In this document: piece by piece, positions 1 through 11,689 of the stretch
Layout: every line of letters starts with the position of its first letter
Position numbering within the stretch: position 1 is the first letter of the stretch
Source: Pleurodeles waltl
Lineage: Eukaryota > Chordata > Amphibia > Caudata > Salamandridae
NCBI RefSeq assembly: GCF_031143425.1
Contig: NC_090444.1
Coordinates: 62,429,533-62,493,532 of the forward strand
Length of the DNA stretch: 64,000 nucleotides
Direction: 5' to 3'
The notes under the pieces: generated by a model
The model's database searches: none
The model's input: only the letters and a program-made list of their open reading frames with translations
What the model was told of the DNA's origin: nothing
Position numbers and translations under genes: made by a program

Positions 1-853
1 GCACTGTCTCTCAGGCTCAGAGTGTTGGCTTCACGGTTTGCATCTAGGGCCCCACTTTGAGATGACCTCTCTCCTTGCTGGTGCTTGCATTCTCCCCCCA
101 GTTTGGATGCTGTGGAATTCTCATCTTCAGGAATAATGGACATTCTTCTCTTTTTTGCATGCAGTTGACTTCTTGCCTAGAATTGTTGTGGTCACACCCT
201 CTGGGTGCCTAACGTTGCTTGGACAAGCATAGCCCTCTCTGAGTGGTGAATGTGAAAAGCATGGACGATTGCTATGACTTCTAGAAATGGAAATTATTGA
301 CTAGTCTAGGGATTTTTCAGCTGGTGATAAATTTCAGGCTTCATGGTATGAAACATTTAAGAGGCTGCCATATTTGAACGTACAATACAAAGTCAGATCA
401 ACTTCAAAATAGAAGTTGCACTTCTCAGCAAGTATGCTATACTTTCTGAAGTCTATGCCAGCAAATCTAGACATGGATAATGCGCATTAAAATAGACAGC
501 ATGAGTACTTCTCACCAACTGCATATAGTAGCAAATAATGGAGACTCAGAGGGGGTGGGCGTCATTAAGCAATAAAAAAAAAACAATGTGAAATTACCTA
601 ACACAATCTAATGGAGGTGTATGTACATTATACAGAAACATCATCTGAAATATCATGTCTTAAATATTGAAATCTCTTCCCATTGAGTGTAGTTTTCTCT
701 TACCAAGTCCAAAGGGCCAATATTTTGCTAGACAACATTTGGGAATCTAATATTCAGATCAGATGATTTTCTGCTATCAAGCCTGTTATGGGGTCCCCAT
801 TGGCCCCCTTATCTATTTAAATTTGTTTTCTGCCAGGTGACAGTCTCTACACC

Positions 854-867
854 TGTTGCCGTGGAAA
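854..867. promoter_or_regulatory. X-box-like (RFX-type) site in satellite monomer
   Basis: gttgccgtggaaat is close to the RFX X-box consensus GTTGCCATGGCAAC. Equivalent sites occur at 2513-2526, 3730-3743 and 5375-5388; in the long monomers the core is gttgccatgg. Each is followed within about 40 bp by a CRE-like tgacatca or tggcatca. The short monomers also have an inverted CCAAT (attgg) upstream. Sequence similarity is all that supports binding. Confidence 0.3.
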
Positions 868-1984
868 TTTACAGCACAACAGATGCTCATTATGACATCA
901 CAATTCTAGGCTAGAGGTGGACTTCATGGCGCTTCAGCCTTATTCATTGATCTTTGTGCCTAGCAAGAGTGCCAGGCGCACAGACTTTGAGCAGTCTCAG
1001 ACACTGTCATGCACCTCTTACGGATATAGACAGATTGTGCCAATGACGATGTATAGAAGAAGACCTTCCTCAGATATCTACCAGCAAACAGGTAGGCATG
1101 GTAAGGCGTAGGGGATTGTGTGAGCCTGGCATGTGTCCTTTTGAAGCCTGGTCCACTTCCAGCTTAAGGGGCCTTTGATAGACGGACAACAGCACTACCT
1201 ATCAGGCTCAGAGTGTTGGTTTCATGGTTTGCATCTAGGATCCTGCTCTGCGATCACCTCTCTCTTTGCTGATGCTTGCCTGCTGCCTCCCTTTGGATGC
1301 TGCGGAGTTCTCAGCTTCCGGAATTATTGACATATGTCTCTCTTTTGCATACAGTAGGCTCCTTGCATAGAATCATCAAGGTCGCACACTCTGGGTGCCT
1401 AACTTTGGACAAGGATGTACTTTTCTGAGTGGTGAATGCGAAAGGCACAGAATCTTGCCATGTGTTCTAGAAATTGAAAATATTTACTAGGCCAGGGGTT
1501 GTTCAGGTGCAGATCCAAGTCAAGTTTCATGGTATGAAACAGTTAAGAGGCTGCCATATTAGGGTGTGCCCTACAATGTTAAATCACCTCCAAAACAGAA
1601 CTTGCGCTTCTCACCCAGTATGCTAGACTTTCTGGTGAATATACCTGCAAATCCAGAAATGACTGATATGCGTTAAAAGAGAAGTGATGCACTTCTCACC
1701 AACTGCGTATAGTACCAAATAGGAAAAGGGGGGGTGCCCATTACTAAGCAACTTTCAAAAAAGCAATGTGGACTGAATAATAATGGTTAGTTTTTAAGAG
1801 GTCTTTAAAGACCACTTTGGAAGATGATTTATAGATCTTAACCATCGTCCCTAGGAGAAATTAAGAGCACCTTTGTGCATCGAAACCACAGAGTGCAAGG
1901 TGCATTGGTTAAAGCGTGGTAATCTAAAAAGCCCATTTAAAATCTCTAATCACCTTTTCCCCATATATATCTAGACCTCGTTTT

Positions 1985-2262
1985 GCTCCTTTAGCCTCTC
2001 TCTTACTCTCCTTCTTCTCCCTCGTCTCCTAACCTCTGTCCCCCGTGTCTCTCCCACCTTTACATCCACAATCCCTTTCTGTTTGTCGCTGCATCTATCT
2101 TCCCTTTCTCTCCTGTTCTCTCGCTTGCTTTTTAATTTTATTGTATATTCTTTCTCTCCCTCTCCTCATTTTCTGGAACCTCTTTCCTCTATCTTCTTCC
2201 TACTTCCCAATCTTTTTTATCCTCCTCTTTCTATCACCCTCCTCCCAGATCATGCACACAAT
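1985..2262. repeat. Pyrimidine-rich tract in the long satellite monomer
   Basis: The + strand here is almost all C and T, rich in TCTC and CTTCC runs. It is repeated at about 4847-5110 in the next long monomer. It lies in the block absent from the short monomers. The mirror-like purine:pyrimidine composition could form a triplex; that is inference. Confidence 0.6.
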
Positions 2263-5200
2263 CTTATGGTGTTGTATCTTCAGCTGACATAAATATCATG
2301 TCCTAAGTACTGAAATGTCTTTCCGTTGAGTGTAGGATTTCCCTTATTGAATCCAAAGAGCTGATATTTTGGTAGACAACATTTAGGACCCAATATTCAT
2401 GTCAGAAGATGTTCTGCTACCACACTTGTCATCTGTCCTCATTGGTCTCTTTTTCTATTGTGATTTGTCTTATGACAATTGGGAGTATTAATCTCTTCCA
2501 GTCTCTACTCCTGTTGCCATGGAAATGACAGCACAGCAGATGCTCATTATGGCATCAGGTTTTCAGGCAATAGGTGGACTCCATGACACTTCAACCTTAC
2601 TTATTCTTTGATCTTGCCTAGAGTCAGTGCCAGGGGCATGGACTTTAAGCAGTTTCAGATACTAGCATGCTCCCCTTACAGTTACAGAAAGGTTGTGCCT
2701 GTGATGCTGTTTATAAGGAGACCTTGTCAGACATCCATCAGGAAACAGCATGCATAGTAAGGAGTAGGTGATTGTGGGAGCCTCGGATGGGTCTATTTAA
2801 GGCCTCTGACCTGGGTGAGGACACTAGTTCCATATTGAGCCAGGGGAAGCCTCAGATAGACAGACAGCAGCACTGTCTCTCAGGCTCGGAGTGGTGGTTT
2901 CACTGTTTGCATCTAGGACCCCACTTTGAGATGACCTTTCTCCTAGCTGCTGCTTGCATTCTTCCCCAGTTTGGATGCTGTGGAATTCTCAACTTCAGGA
3001 ATAATGGACTTTCTTCTCTTTTTTTGCATGCAGTTGACTTTTTGCCTAGAATTCTTGTGGTCACACCCTCTGGGTGCCCAACGTTGCTTGGACAAGCATA
3101 GCGCTCTCTGAGTGGTGAATGAGAAAAGCATGGACGATTGCTATGACTTGTAGAAATGGAAATTATCGATTTGTCTAGGGATTTTTCAGCTGGCGATAAA
3201 GGTCAGGCTTCATGGTATGAAACATTTAAGAGGCTGCCATATTTGAACGTACAATAGAAATTCAGATCACCTTCAAAATAGAAGTTGCACTTCTCAGCAA
3301 GTATGCTATACTTTCTGGGGTCTATGCCAGAAAATCTAGACATGGCTCATATGCATTAAAATAGGCAGAATCAGTACTTATCACCAACTGCATATAGTAG
3401 CAAATAATGGAGACTCGGAGGGGGTGGGCGTCATTAAGCAATTAAAAAAAAAACAATGTGAAACTACCTAACACAACCTAATGGAGGTGTTATGTACATT
3501 ATACAGAAACATCATCTGAAATAAATATCATGTCTTAAATATTGAAATCTCTTCCCATTGAGTGTAGATTTCTCTTACCAAGTCCAAAGGGCCAATATTT
3601 TGCTAGAAAACATTTGGGGATCTTATATACACATCAGATGATTTTCTGCTATCAAGCCTGTTATGGGATCCCCATTGGCCCCCTTATCTATTTAAATTTG
3701 TTTTCTGCCAGGTGGCAGTCTCTACACCTGTTGCCGTGGAAATTTACAGCACAACAGATGCTCATTATGACATCACAATTCCAGGCCAGAGGTGGACTTC
3801 AAGGCGCTTCAGCCTTATTCATTGATCTTTGTGCCTAGCAAGAGTGCCAGGTGCACAGACTTTGAGCAGTCTCAGACACTGTCATGCACCTCTTACGGAT
3901 ATAGACAGATTGTGCCAATGACGATGTATAGAAGAAGACCTTCCTCAGATATCTACCAGCAAACAGGTAGGCATGGTAAGGCGTAGGGGATTGTGTGAGC
4001 CTGGCATGTGTCCTTTTGAAGCCTGGTCCACTTCCAGCTTAAGGGGCCTTTGATAGACGGACAACAGCACTACCTCTCAGGCTCAGAGTGTTGGTTTCAT
4101 GGTTTGCATCTAGGATCCTGCTCTGCGAGCACCTCTCTCTTTGCTGATGCTTGCCTGCTGCCTCCCTTTGGATGCTGCGGAGTGCTCAGCTTCCAGAATT
4201 ATTGACATATGTCTCTCTTTTGCATACAGTAGGCTCCTTGCATAGAATCATCAAGGTCGCACACTCTGGGTGCCTAACTTTGTTTGGACAAGGATGTACT
4301 TTTCTGAGTGGTGAATGCGGAAGGCACGGAATCTTGCCATTTGTTCTAGAAATTGAAAATATTTACTAGGCCGGGGGTTGTTCAGGTGCAGATGCAAGTC
4401 AATCATGGTATAAAACAGTTAAGAGCCTGCCATATTAGGGTGTGCCCTACAATGTTAAATCACCTCCAAAACAGATCTTGCGCTTCTCACCCAGTATGCT
4501 AGACTTTCTGGTGAATATACCTGCAAATCCAGAAATGACTGATATGCGTTAAAAGAGGAGTGACGCACTTCTCACCAACTGTGTATAGTACCAAATAGGA
4601 AAAGGGGGGTGCCCATTATTAAGCAATTTTCAGAAAAGCAATGTGGACTGAATAATAATGGTTAGGTATTAATAAGTCTTTAAGGGCCGATTTGGAAGGT
4701 GAACCATCGTCCCTAGGAGAAATTATGATCACCTGTGTGCATCGAAACCACAGAGTGCAAGGTGCATTGATTAAAGCGTGGTAATCCAAAAATCCCATTT
4801 AAAATCTCTAATCACCTTTTCCCCGCATATATCTAGACCTCATTTTGCTCCTTTAGGCTCTCTCTTACTCTCCTTCTTGTCCCTCGTCTCCTAATCTCTG
4901 TTACCCGTGTCTCTCCCCCCTTTACCTCCACAATCCCTTTCTGTTTGTCGCTGCATCTAACTTCCCTTTCTCTCCTGTTCTCTCGCTTGCTTTTTAGTTC
5001 TATTGTATATTCTTTCTCTCCCTCTCCTCGTTTTCTGGAACCTCTTTCCTCTATCTTCTTCCTACTTCCCAATCTTTTTTATCCTCCTCTCTCTACCAGC
5101 CTCCTCCCAGATCATGCACACAATCTTATGGTGTCGTATGTTCAGCTGACATAAATATCATGTCCTAAGTACTGAAATGTCTTCCCGTTGAGTGTAGGAT

Positions 5201-5505
5201 TTCCCTTATTGAATCTAAAGGGCTGATATTTTGGTAGACAACATCTAGGACCCAATATTAATGTCAGAAGATGTTCTGCTACCAAACTTGTCATCGGTCC
5301 TCATTGGTCTCTCTTCCTATTGTCATTTATCTTATGACAAGTGGGAGTATTAATCTCTTCCAGTCTCTACTCCTGTTGCCATGGAAATGACAGCACAGCA
5401 GATGCTCATTATGGCATTAGGTTGTCAGGCAATAGGTGGACTCCATGACCCTTCAGCCTTACTTATTCTTTGATTTTACCTAGACTCAGTGCCAGGGGCA
5501 CACTG

Positions 5506-6640
5506 TGGGGGGCTTTTAAGCCCACATATTTTCTGGAACCTCTAAGGTGGCCAGTATCTTTTCCAGCTTGGGAATTACCTGTGGTGTGAGTCTCACAAGC
5601 TCTCATTCAGGGGACTGTGAATAAGCATCCAAGCCATCAAGAGATACCCTACATTGGACAAGTTGCAAAATGTGCACTCTGGCTTCACTCTGCGGAGCCT
5701 ATAGTCTTGTCGCCTTGTCCTGTGGCTTGAGAGACCATGTGCCTGTCCATTGTCTCCTCACTATCTTACCCACCCCAGGAATCATATCCTTTCTTGGATT
5801 CAGTCTTGATGTCTCCTCAGCACCAGCTGCACAGCCCTCTGAGCCAGATGTTCAAGCATGGCGATGCAAGTCCCATGCAGTAGAAATCTGTCTTTATTAG
5901 GATGACTAGCTCCAGATAAACGTTTGTGATCCCTTGAAGACTTTTCATGGGATTGGATGTTTAATGTGACTCTTCCTGCTTTGAGATTATTCCATTTGTG
6001 GCCCTGTTGAGTTTGCATGGCCGCGTGCACGTCCTCCTCAGATTGGGGGCCCTGCACAGTCCATTCTTGGATGATGGCTTTCGGCTTGAGTAGATTAGGT
6101 TATCATCACTGCCATTTAGGACACTTGTGCAGCTACCCCTTACCCCTCTGATAGCACCTTTCAATATAATTCCTATCTCCTGGAGTCTCTAGTACAGGGA
6201 AAGATTTACCGCCTGCTGACTTGTATTTTGGAGAAAAAAACAAGATATGTTGATGAGCAGAATTTATTTATTGAGAGTTTTACAAAAGCTCTTTAGAGTC
6301 TTAGAAGAAGCAAGAGTATATTGAGGAACACGAGGCAAGGGAGGATGGTCCTATTGGAGGGGCATCATCCATATGGGATCTTCTTTGATTGCGACCCTTA
6401 TACAGCGAGAAGTGCTACTACAAGACAGGTGTAAGAGTGTTCTGAATTGTAAGTAGTTAGGTGCAGATCTCAGGGATAGGTTTGTGGCATTCTGCAGTTT
6501 AGAACCCTACACTTCCAAGGATATGCCCTGGAGTTCTGGCCACCATTTTACGCTTTTAAGTGCTAGATATAGGAACATAGATTATGTTCTGTCATACAAA
6601 CCCTGCATTCTGTCTTGCATGCATTATATATTCTGAATAC
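5506..6640. other. No recognisable gene
   Basis: This is unique-looking sequence downstream of the satellite. Open frames are short, on both strands, and carry no motif I recognise. Confidence 0.5.
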
Positions 6641-6644
6641 TAAG

Positions 6645-6772
6645 GGCCTGATTTAGATATGGGCGAACTCTAAATTACATTTTGTCCCATGGGATTTATA
6701 TTTCTATGGACGGGATATCCGTCAGCGTTGTGATGGAGTAACCCTTCCGCCAATATCAAAATCAGGCTATAA
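6645..6772. mobile_element. Short palindromic MITE-like element, copy 1
   Basis: It begins gggcctgatttagat and ends with a diverged inverse of that end (aaaatcaggc). It contains an internal gggatttatattt block and a cgggatatccgtcagc segment. The same arrangement is found at 20306-20451, so this is a small dispersed inverted-repeat element with no coding capacity. The end sequences are diverged, so the boundaries and target duplication are uncertain. Confidence 0.55.
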
Positions 6773-8329
6773 GTCAGATATAGTCATGAATATAATCCTT
6801 AAACATGTGTATCTTTCACACTATCCTTTTACAGTTTTTTATGGAATATATGGCTGCAGCCTCCTACATGCAGGAATTCTACCAAACCAACTGATATCAT
6901 TACACACCAATAGCCCCAAGATGCACCTAGAATCATTTTTTTAATAATTCAGTAGGAGCTCAAATACATGAATGCCAGTGGAGACATTTTTAAAGTGCCA
7001 GCTGGAATTTCCCTGTGGGTAGGGCTTGGAGTAGACAACTCGCCTAAAACCTATGTGTTCATGGAGCCATGAACTTCTGCAGTACATAGAGGAGTACGCA
7101 CACCTAGGAATGTGTTGTGGTTGGGGTGAGTGTCGTTGACATTGTCCAGTTGTCGCACTTAAATGTTCATAGTAGGCAGCTGTTTGAAGCACAGTCTTTC
7201 TTGGGTGGATGGATGCAAATTCCACACTTTGGGAGGATTTTGCCATTACTTTTTAGTTTTTTGTTAGTTCATCTTTGCTGCACAGTGACCTGGTGCTACC
7301 TGACATGGGAGGACATCTGTCCACTAGAAAGTAACTCTAGTGAAGCTACCCAATCCTATGTCAGGTGGGGATAGCAGAGCAATGTGTTTGTTTAAAACCT
7401 TTTATGGCATGTGGCTCATTATTGTCATTTCTGTGATTCTATATATCACAAACATGGCCGAAGGGAGTCATTACCCTTTACTGTGGAACACACAAGTAAA
7501 TTGCTTAAATATACAGGTAAATATCCTATGAGCATACGGCTTATCGAAATATACATTAAACAGATAAAATAGTGATAGCAATTACAATATGATGAGGCAA
7601 CTATATATTAAATACATGATACTCTCTACAAAAGTGTGTAATAAAAAAATAAATGTATGCAACGAAATCGAGGGGAAGGGAGGAGGGGAGATACAGACAA
7701 CATTCTCCATGTTGAATGCAGTGTAATGAAAGTGAACTGAGTATGTCACAGCAATGTGAAATAAATTGAACATTAAAATGTGTAAACAAATGATTACACT
7801 TAATATGAACTCAGCTAACTAAGTAGGAACACTACTTACAAAAGGTTTTTGAAACTTCTTCAGAAAAGGGCTGAAAGCAGATATCTAGGGGGGAATGAGT
7901 AAAACCCATTAAGTAGGCCTGAAGTTCCTGTGACACCAGGAAGTTTGAGCTCTTTGGTGTAGCAGGTGGACACGGGGGCGCTTCCAGCCTTTCGATGGTG
8001 ACGTAGACCCTCCTTGCCATGTTAGATAGTATACGCTCTTTCACTTCTCCTTGCAGGTCCACTCATGTGCCTTCTCTCCTCCTCCTCCAGGTACCACAGA
8101 TGCCATGGATTATATGGACGTCGAGTCGTCTATCACTTTTTCACGGTAAGCGGACAGGCATGTCCTAACTTTTGACACCTCATCATAGGAAGGAGTAAGC
8201 TCCAGGTATCTGCAGCATGTTTGCCCTTTGATGATGCATTTCAAGGGCAACTGCAGCCCAGCAGGCAGGGCTGGGAGTGAGGCACAATGTTGTAGGTGAC
8301 CAACCTCAGGGAAACCCTTGTAGTTTTGG
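6773..8329. other. No recognisable gene; AT-rich in the middle
   Basis: The 7500-7830 part is AT-rich with an A/G-rich patch near 7670-7690. The - strand frame at 7832-8062 lies beside the possible Harbinger relic but shows no transposase motif I can name. Confidence 0.4.
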
Positions 8330-8569
8330 GGTACATTTTCTAGAAAAAAATGTTTTACCAATATATTCATGAACTTGCAGTCAGCAACTAAATACATGCG
8401 GAACTAGTTGTGGTCCAATCTGTCTGAGTTGTGGCCCCACACGCCCGGCTTCTTGTACTCTACCCAGGAGGAAGTGGTGGGAGAAGACAGCCAGAGCCTT
8501 GACTCTGGGTGTAGCCCTTGTGTGGTTGTTTTCACAGTTCTTGCTGTAGCTCTCTACCAGTACCTGCAT
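8330..8569 (-). pseudogene. Possible Harbinger-type transposase relic
   Basis: On the - strand, residues translated from 8569-8381 have the spacing of the HARBI1-like N-terminal helical segment: hydrophobic run, FLLGRVQEAG, then Q-I-G-P-Q-L. The adjoining frame (8397-8330) gives VADCKFMNILVK, which resembles the VCDA...N-V-V-A-K segment of the DDE domain. The catalytic acidic residues and the region between the segments are missing. This is a weak pattern match to a decayed, internally deleted copy; chance resemblance is possible. Confidence 0.3.
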
Positions 8570-8929
8570 AGGAACTAAAGCCCAACTAGTCCCCTTTTGA
8601 AGTGCAGGAGTGTGCTTATTTTAAGGGGTAAAAGGAAATTTTAACTATGGTGGGGCAGTGGGGGATTCAGAGGGGCATGTTGTCATTTTTGGAGGCCTCT
8701 TCAAATCTCCCCTAATCGCTCACTGGTGCTTTCCATCCCTCCTTTTTCCTCTCTGTGGTAGGCCTGCATCTCTCCCTTTCTCCATTGCTTGTCTTTGAAT
8801 CATTTGCTTACCGGTTGTCCCACCTTCGACTTCCCCCTGTTCACAATGGTTCTCTTTGCAAGAAGTAATGTCAGATTCAGGAACCTGGGTTGGGCCTTGT
8901 TCTTCATGGAGCCTGGGAATGCTCATAAA
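8570..8929. other. No recognisable gene
   Basis: Short frames occur on both strands; nothing is recognised. Confidence 0.4.
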
Positions 8930-9765
8930 ATGCCTCATTCCATTGCATTCAGGCCTGATCCGGAGCTTCTCTGGCCACTCTCCAGAATCCCACAATTGTG
9001 GGACAGTGGCATAACGTATGGACAAGCCTTGCCTGCTCCAAGTCGCTTCGTGAACAGGATGGTTCAGCGTTGGTAGTCAGCTTTCTCAGCATTTTGATGA
9101 ATACGGGGGTCATATGCCCTGTGCAGGATATTAAACTGTAGATCCCCCACCACAAGAAGCTTTATTCTACAATTTTATTGAACTCCTTTTCATGCAGTCC
9201 CCTACCAAGGCTTTTCTAGCATATGTCTTTTTGACCTTCTAAAGAAACCCCAAACCCTTCAATATTGTTCTGTAGAGGCATGTTTTCAATTTTCTCTGAT
9301 TACCTATGGTGGATACTACTTTTACACATTCATGTGTAGGGGGTTCCATGTCTGTCATGCCCCATATTCTGCATATCCTGGTTATCATTGCTGTGTGGTT
9401 AGGAGTTGTCTAACTGTCAGTATTCCTCCATCCTTATCTCAAACATGGCTAGTGCACCATTCTGAAAGAGATCCCCTATCTTGGTGTCCCAAGCTATCTT
9501 CCACATTTGTCGTTCCCCGGAGGAATGAAGACCCAGATATACCGGCAATCACTTCTAAGGAAGTTCTGGAGTTTGTACCACCACTGGAAGATTGAGCAAG
9601 TAGTATAATAGACAGGGAAACATCATCATTTTAGCAACTGCTATTGTACCAGGCACTGCTAGAGGTAATGTCTTCCATACCGAAATGTGCACTCGCAGAG
9701 ATGCCGCAGTGGTCCTTAGATCCCAGACAAGCAAGCCTTGATCTGTATAATCTGTCCGCACCTAT
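8930..9765 (-). pseudogene. L1-type LINE ORF2, C-terminal relic
   Basis: On the - strand, 9761-9555 encodes a segment with LPLAVPGTIAVAKMMMFP followed by CLLYYLLNLP. This is the thumb/connection region that follows the palm in L1-clade reverse transcriptases. Further along (about 9155-8950) is a C-terminal zinc-finger-like stretch with LVHTLCHCPTIVGFW, the H-x-x-x-x-CP-x-x-x-x-FW pattern of L1/Tx1 C-termini. Several stops and frameshifts separate the two, so it is dead. It may belong with the ORF1, endonuclease and RT fragments at 18.7-21.4 kb, which have the same strand and the correct order. Confidence 0.6.
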
Positions 9766-10639
9766 AAGTAACAGAAGGCAGCCATTTAAATCCTACTATC
9801 TCTGCCTATTTTATCCATCTCATGTTATCCCTTCATCTCAGCACATGTATGGGCGCAGGGCACCAGTTTCTTTCTTTTCTTCCCTCCCTCTCCCCTGGGC
9901 ATAAGTAGATACATCCTCCACCCAACATCAACCCAGAAATATCAATTTTTGTTTTCTCCTTGTCCAGGATATAGGTATTCTGAGGGGTTAGCGTCAAAGT
10001 CTGTGTACCCGCTCTCACCTATTCTGCTACCCCGTAAGAGCCATGTATGAGTCCTATAACATCGCTCACCCCATATATTTCTGGCATATTTATCTATTCT
10101 TCCACTGCAGACGTATCTGACTATCGCTTCCCTTCTCTCGGGCCCATCCTGTATCTTCAGTGGTGGATGACATTTGCTGCAGCAGGGAACACTTCCAATG
10201 TGTCTTCCTGTACTTGCTTAGAGGAGGGGCTAGTATCCATCTGTTCCCTCTCTGGTGTCTCCATCTACGGGTCCTCCATCTCCATTGGGGCGATTAGTCA
10301 TTATGGCGACTGACTGCCCATCTCCTTCTGGTGGCTCATATTTCTCAACCCCTTCCTGCTTCTTATGGGCCTATGAGAACGAAAGTATACTGTCCTGTTA
10401 TAATCTTCAGCTTCGCTGGGAGGAGTAGAGTACTTCAGGTTTGGATCTGGTAGTCTCATCTTCATCCAGGGAAAGTGGATCTTCCGTGTAACCCCTCAGG
10501 CCTGTACTCCGGAAAAATCCATATTTTTGCTATTCTTTGTAATGAATTGACCATCTATTCTTGCAGCCCTCTGTATTAGATCCCGGACTCTATGACGTAG
10601 CAACTTCACTGCTATATTTGCATTAAGCAATGTCACATT
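9766..10639. other. No recognisable gene
   Basis: The - strand continues upstream of the L1 tail but I cannot find the YxDD palm motif in any frame. No host exon is apparent. Confidence 0.4.
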
Positions 10640-10985
10640 TATTTTGTTATTTTAAGCACGGTGAGATTAAGTGATTTGCCCAGAATCCCAGGATGTTGAG
10701 CCGAGACTCGCTTCTGGTTCTCAGTTCCAAAGTCAGCCCATCCTCTCCCGCCACACCTCACACTCTTCACCTATCAAGTCCAACAAAGCTCACACCGTAC
10801 AACCACCCCTTCCGCCATACTCCCTGAAAGTCGCACAAGCAGTTGATACAAATTGTAACACTTCAATGTCTTTGTCACTGATGTGAAGCGGTGCATGAAT
10901 GATGAAACCAGACCACCCAGAACCGTGCTCTAGGCCTTGTGAGGGACCGGCTCAGCGCTACATAAACAGTACAATTCAGTACAAT
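10640..10985 (+). mobile_element. MIR/CORE-like SINE with L2-type 3' end
   Basis: The stretch around 10668-10735 reads like a MIR-type core: aagtgatttgcccagaatcc, then gagccgagactcgc, then a ctccaaag-like end. Near 10950-10970 is ggctcagcgctacataaa, similar to the gcgctctataaa tail of the L2 at 17868-17880. This is consistent with a SINE mobilised by L2. Boundaries are approximate and no target duplication was found. Confidence 0.4.
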
Positions 10986-11689
10986 TGTTTTCCAAAGCCC
11001 AATCTACATTTTATGAATTCTCACATTGAGTCCCAAACCCTAACTGCTTTTATGCTTTAATTTATCTTATCGGTAGGCCAATTATATTGAATGTGCATTG
11101 CATTTTAGTAGCAATCTGCAGCTCATGCGTCCCTGAAAGGGATTCTCGGGTCCAGCCTATGTTTCATGCACTCCTGTATTTTAATTTGGAGCTTAGACTC
11201 TAGCCCAAATTCCATGTATTATACTCACAAATTGCACTGATGAATTGAAACACAAATGATCAAAGACTGAAATCTGAGTGTTTAAATGAAAGAGGAAAAT
11301 ATATTTGGTCATCGTCGTAGAAAGAATGCTCAGCTTTTTGCTTACGAAATATCTATTCTTACCCAGAGCAGACTTTAGCCTACATACTGTACTTCTTCCG
11401 AGGAGAGAATGCCTGTAAAGGACTGAGCATTTCTTTAAAAATATCCTCTCCATCATCCTACTGTCAGGAATGTTAAGAGGGGCCAAGCATCAACATGGGG
11501 GTACCTTGCCCAGCTGGGGCCCCCATAGCTGTGGCCCCCATGGCTGTGGCCCCGTGAAAACCCTACCTTTGAGATCTGAATTTCCCATTGATCTGCAACC
11601 TCAAGACCTGTTCTTGTGTTTGTCAGAACAGTACCCCAATCTCAGAAGCTCCCCCTCTCCCTGGCTTGTTGGGACATCTATGATCCTAA
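10986..11689. other. No recognisable gene
   Basis: The 97-codon - strand frame at 11193-11486 has no recognisable motif. The imperfect ggcccccat/gctgtgg direct repeats near 11518-11553 are short. Confidence 0.4.

Larger units (their letters stand above)
1..5505. repeat. Higher-order satellite array, alternating 1.19-kb and 1.68-kb monomers
   Basis: The same landmark (gcactgtctctcaggctc and close variants) starts at 1, 1192, 2870 and 4067. This gives monomers of about 1191, 1678, 1197 and at least 1438 bp. Monomers one and three are most alike, as are two and four, so the true repeat is a 2.87-kb dimer: 917 pairs with 3792 and 2083 with 4945. The longer monomer type differs mainly by a block of about 500 bp (1779-2284) that contains a pyrimidine-rich stretch. 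The match breaks off near 5505 in the middle of a monomer. The left edge lies outside the window. Short open frames inside it are repeated by the array and look non-coding. Confidence 0.85.
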
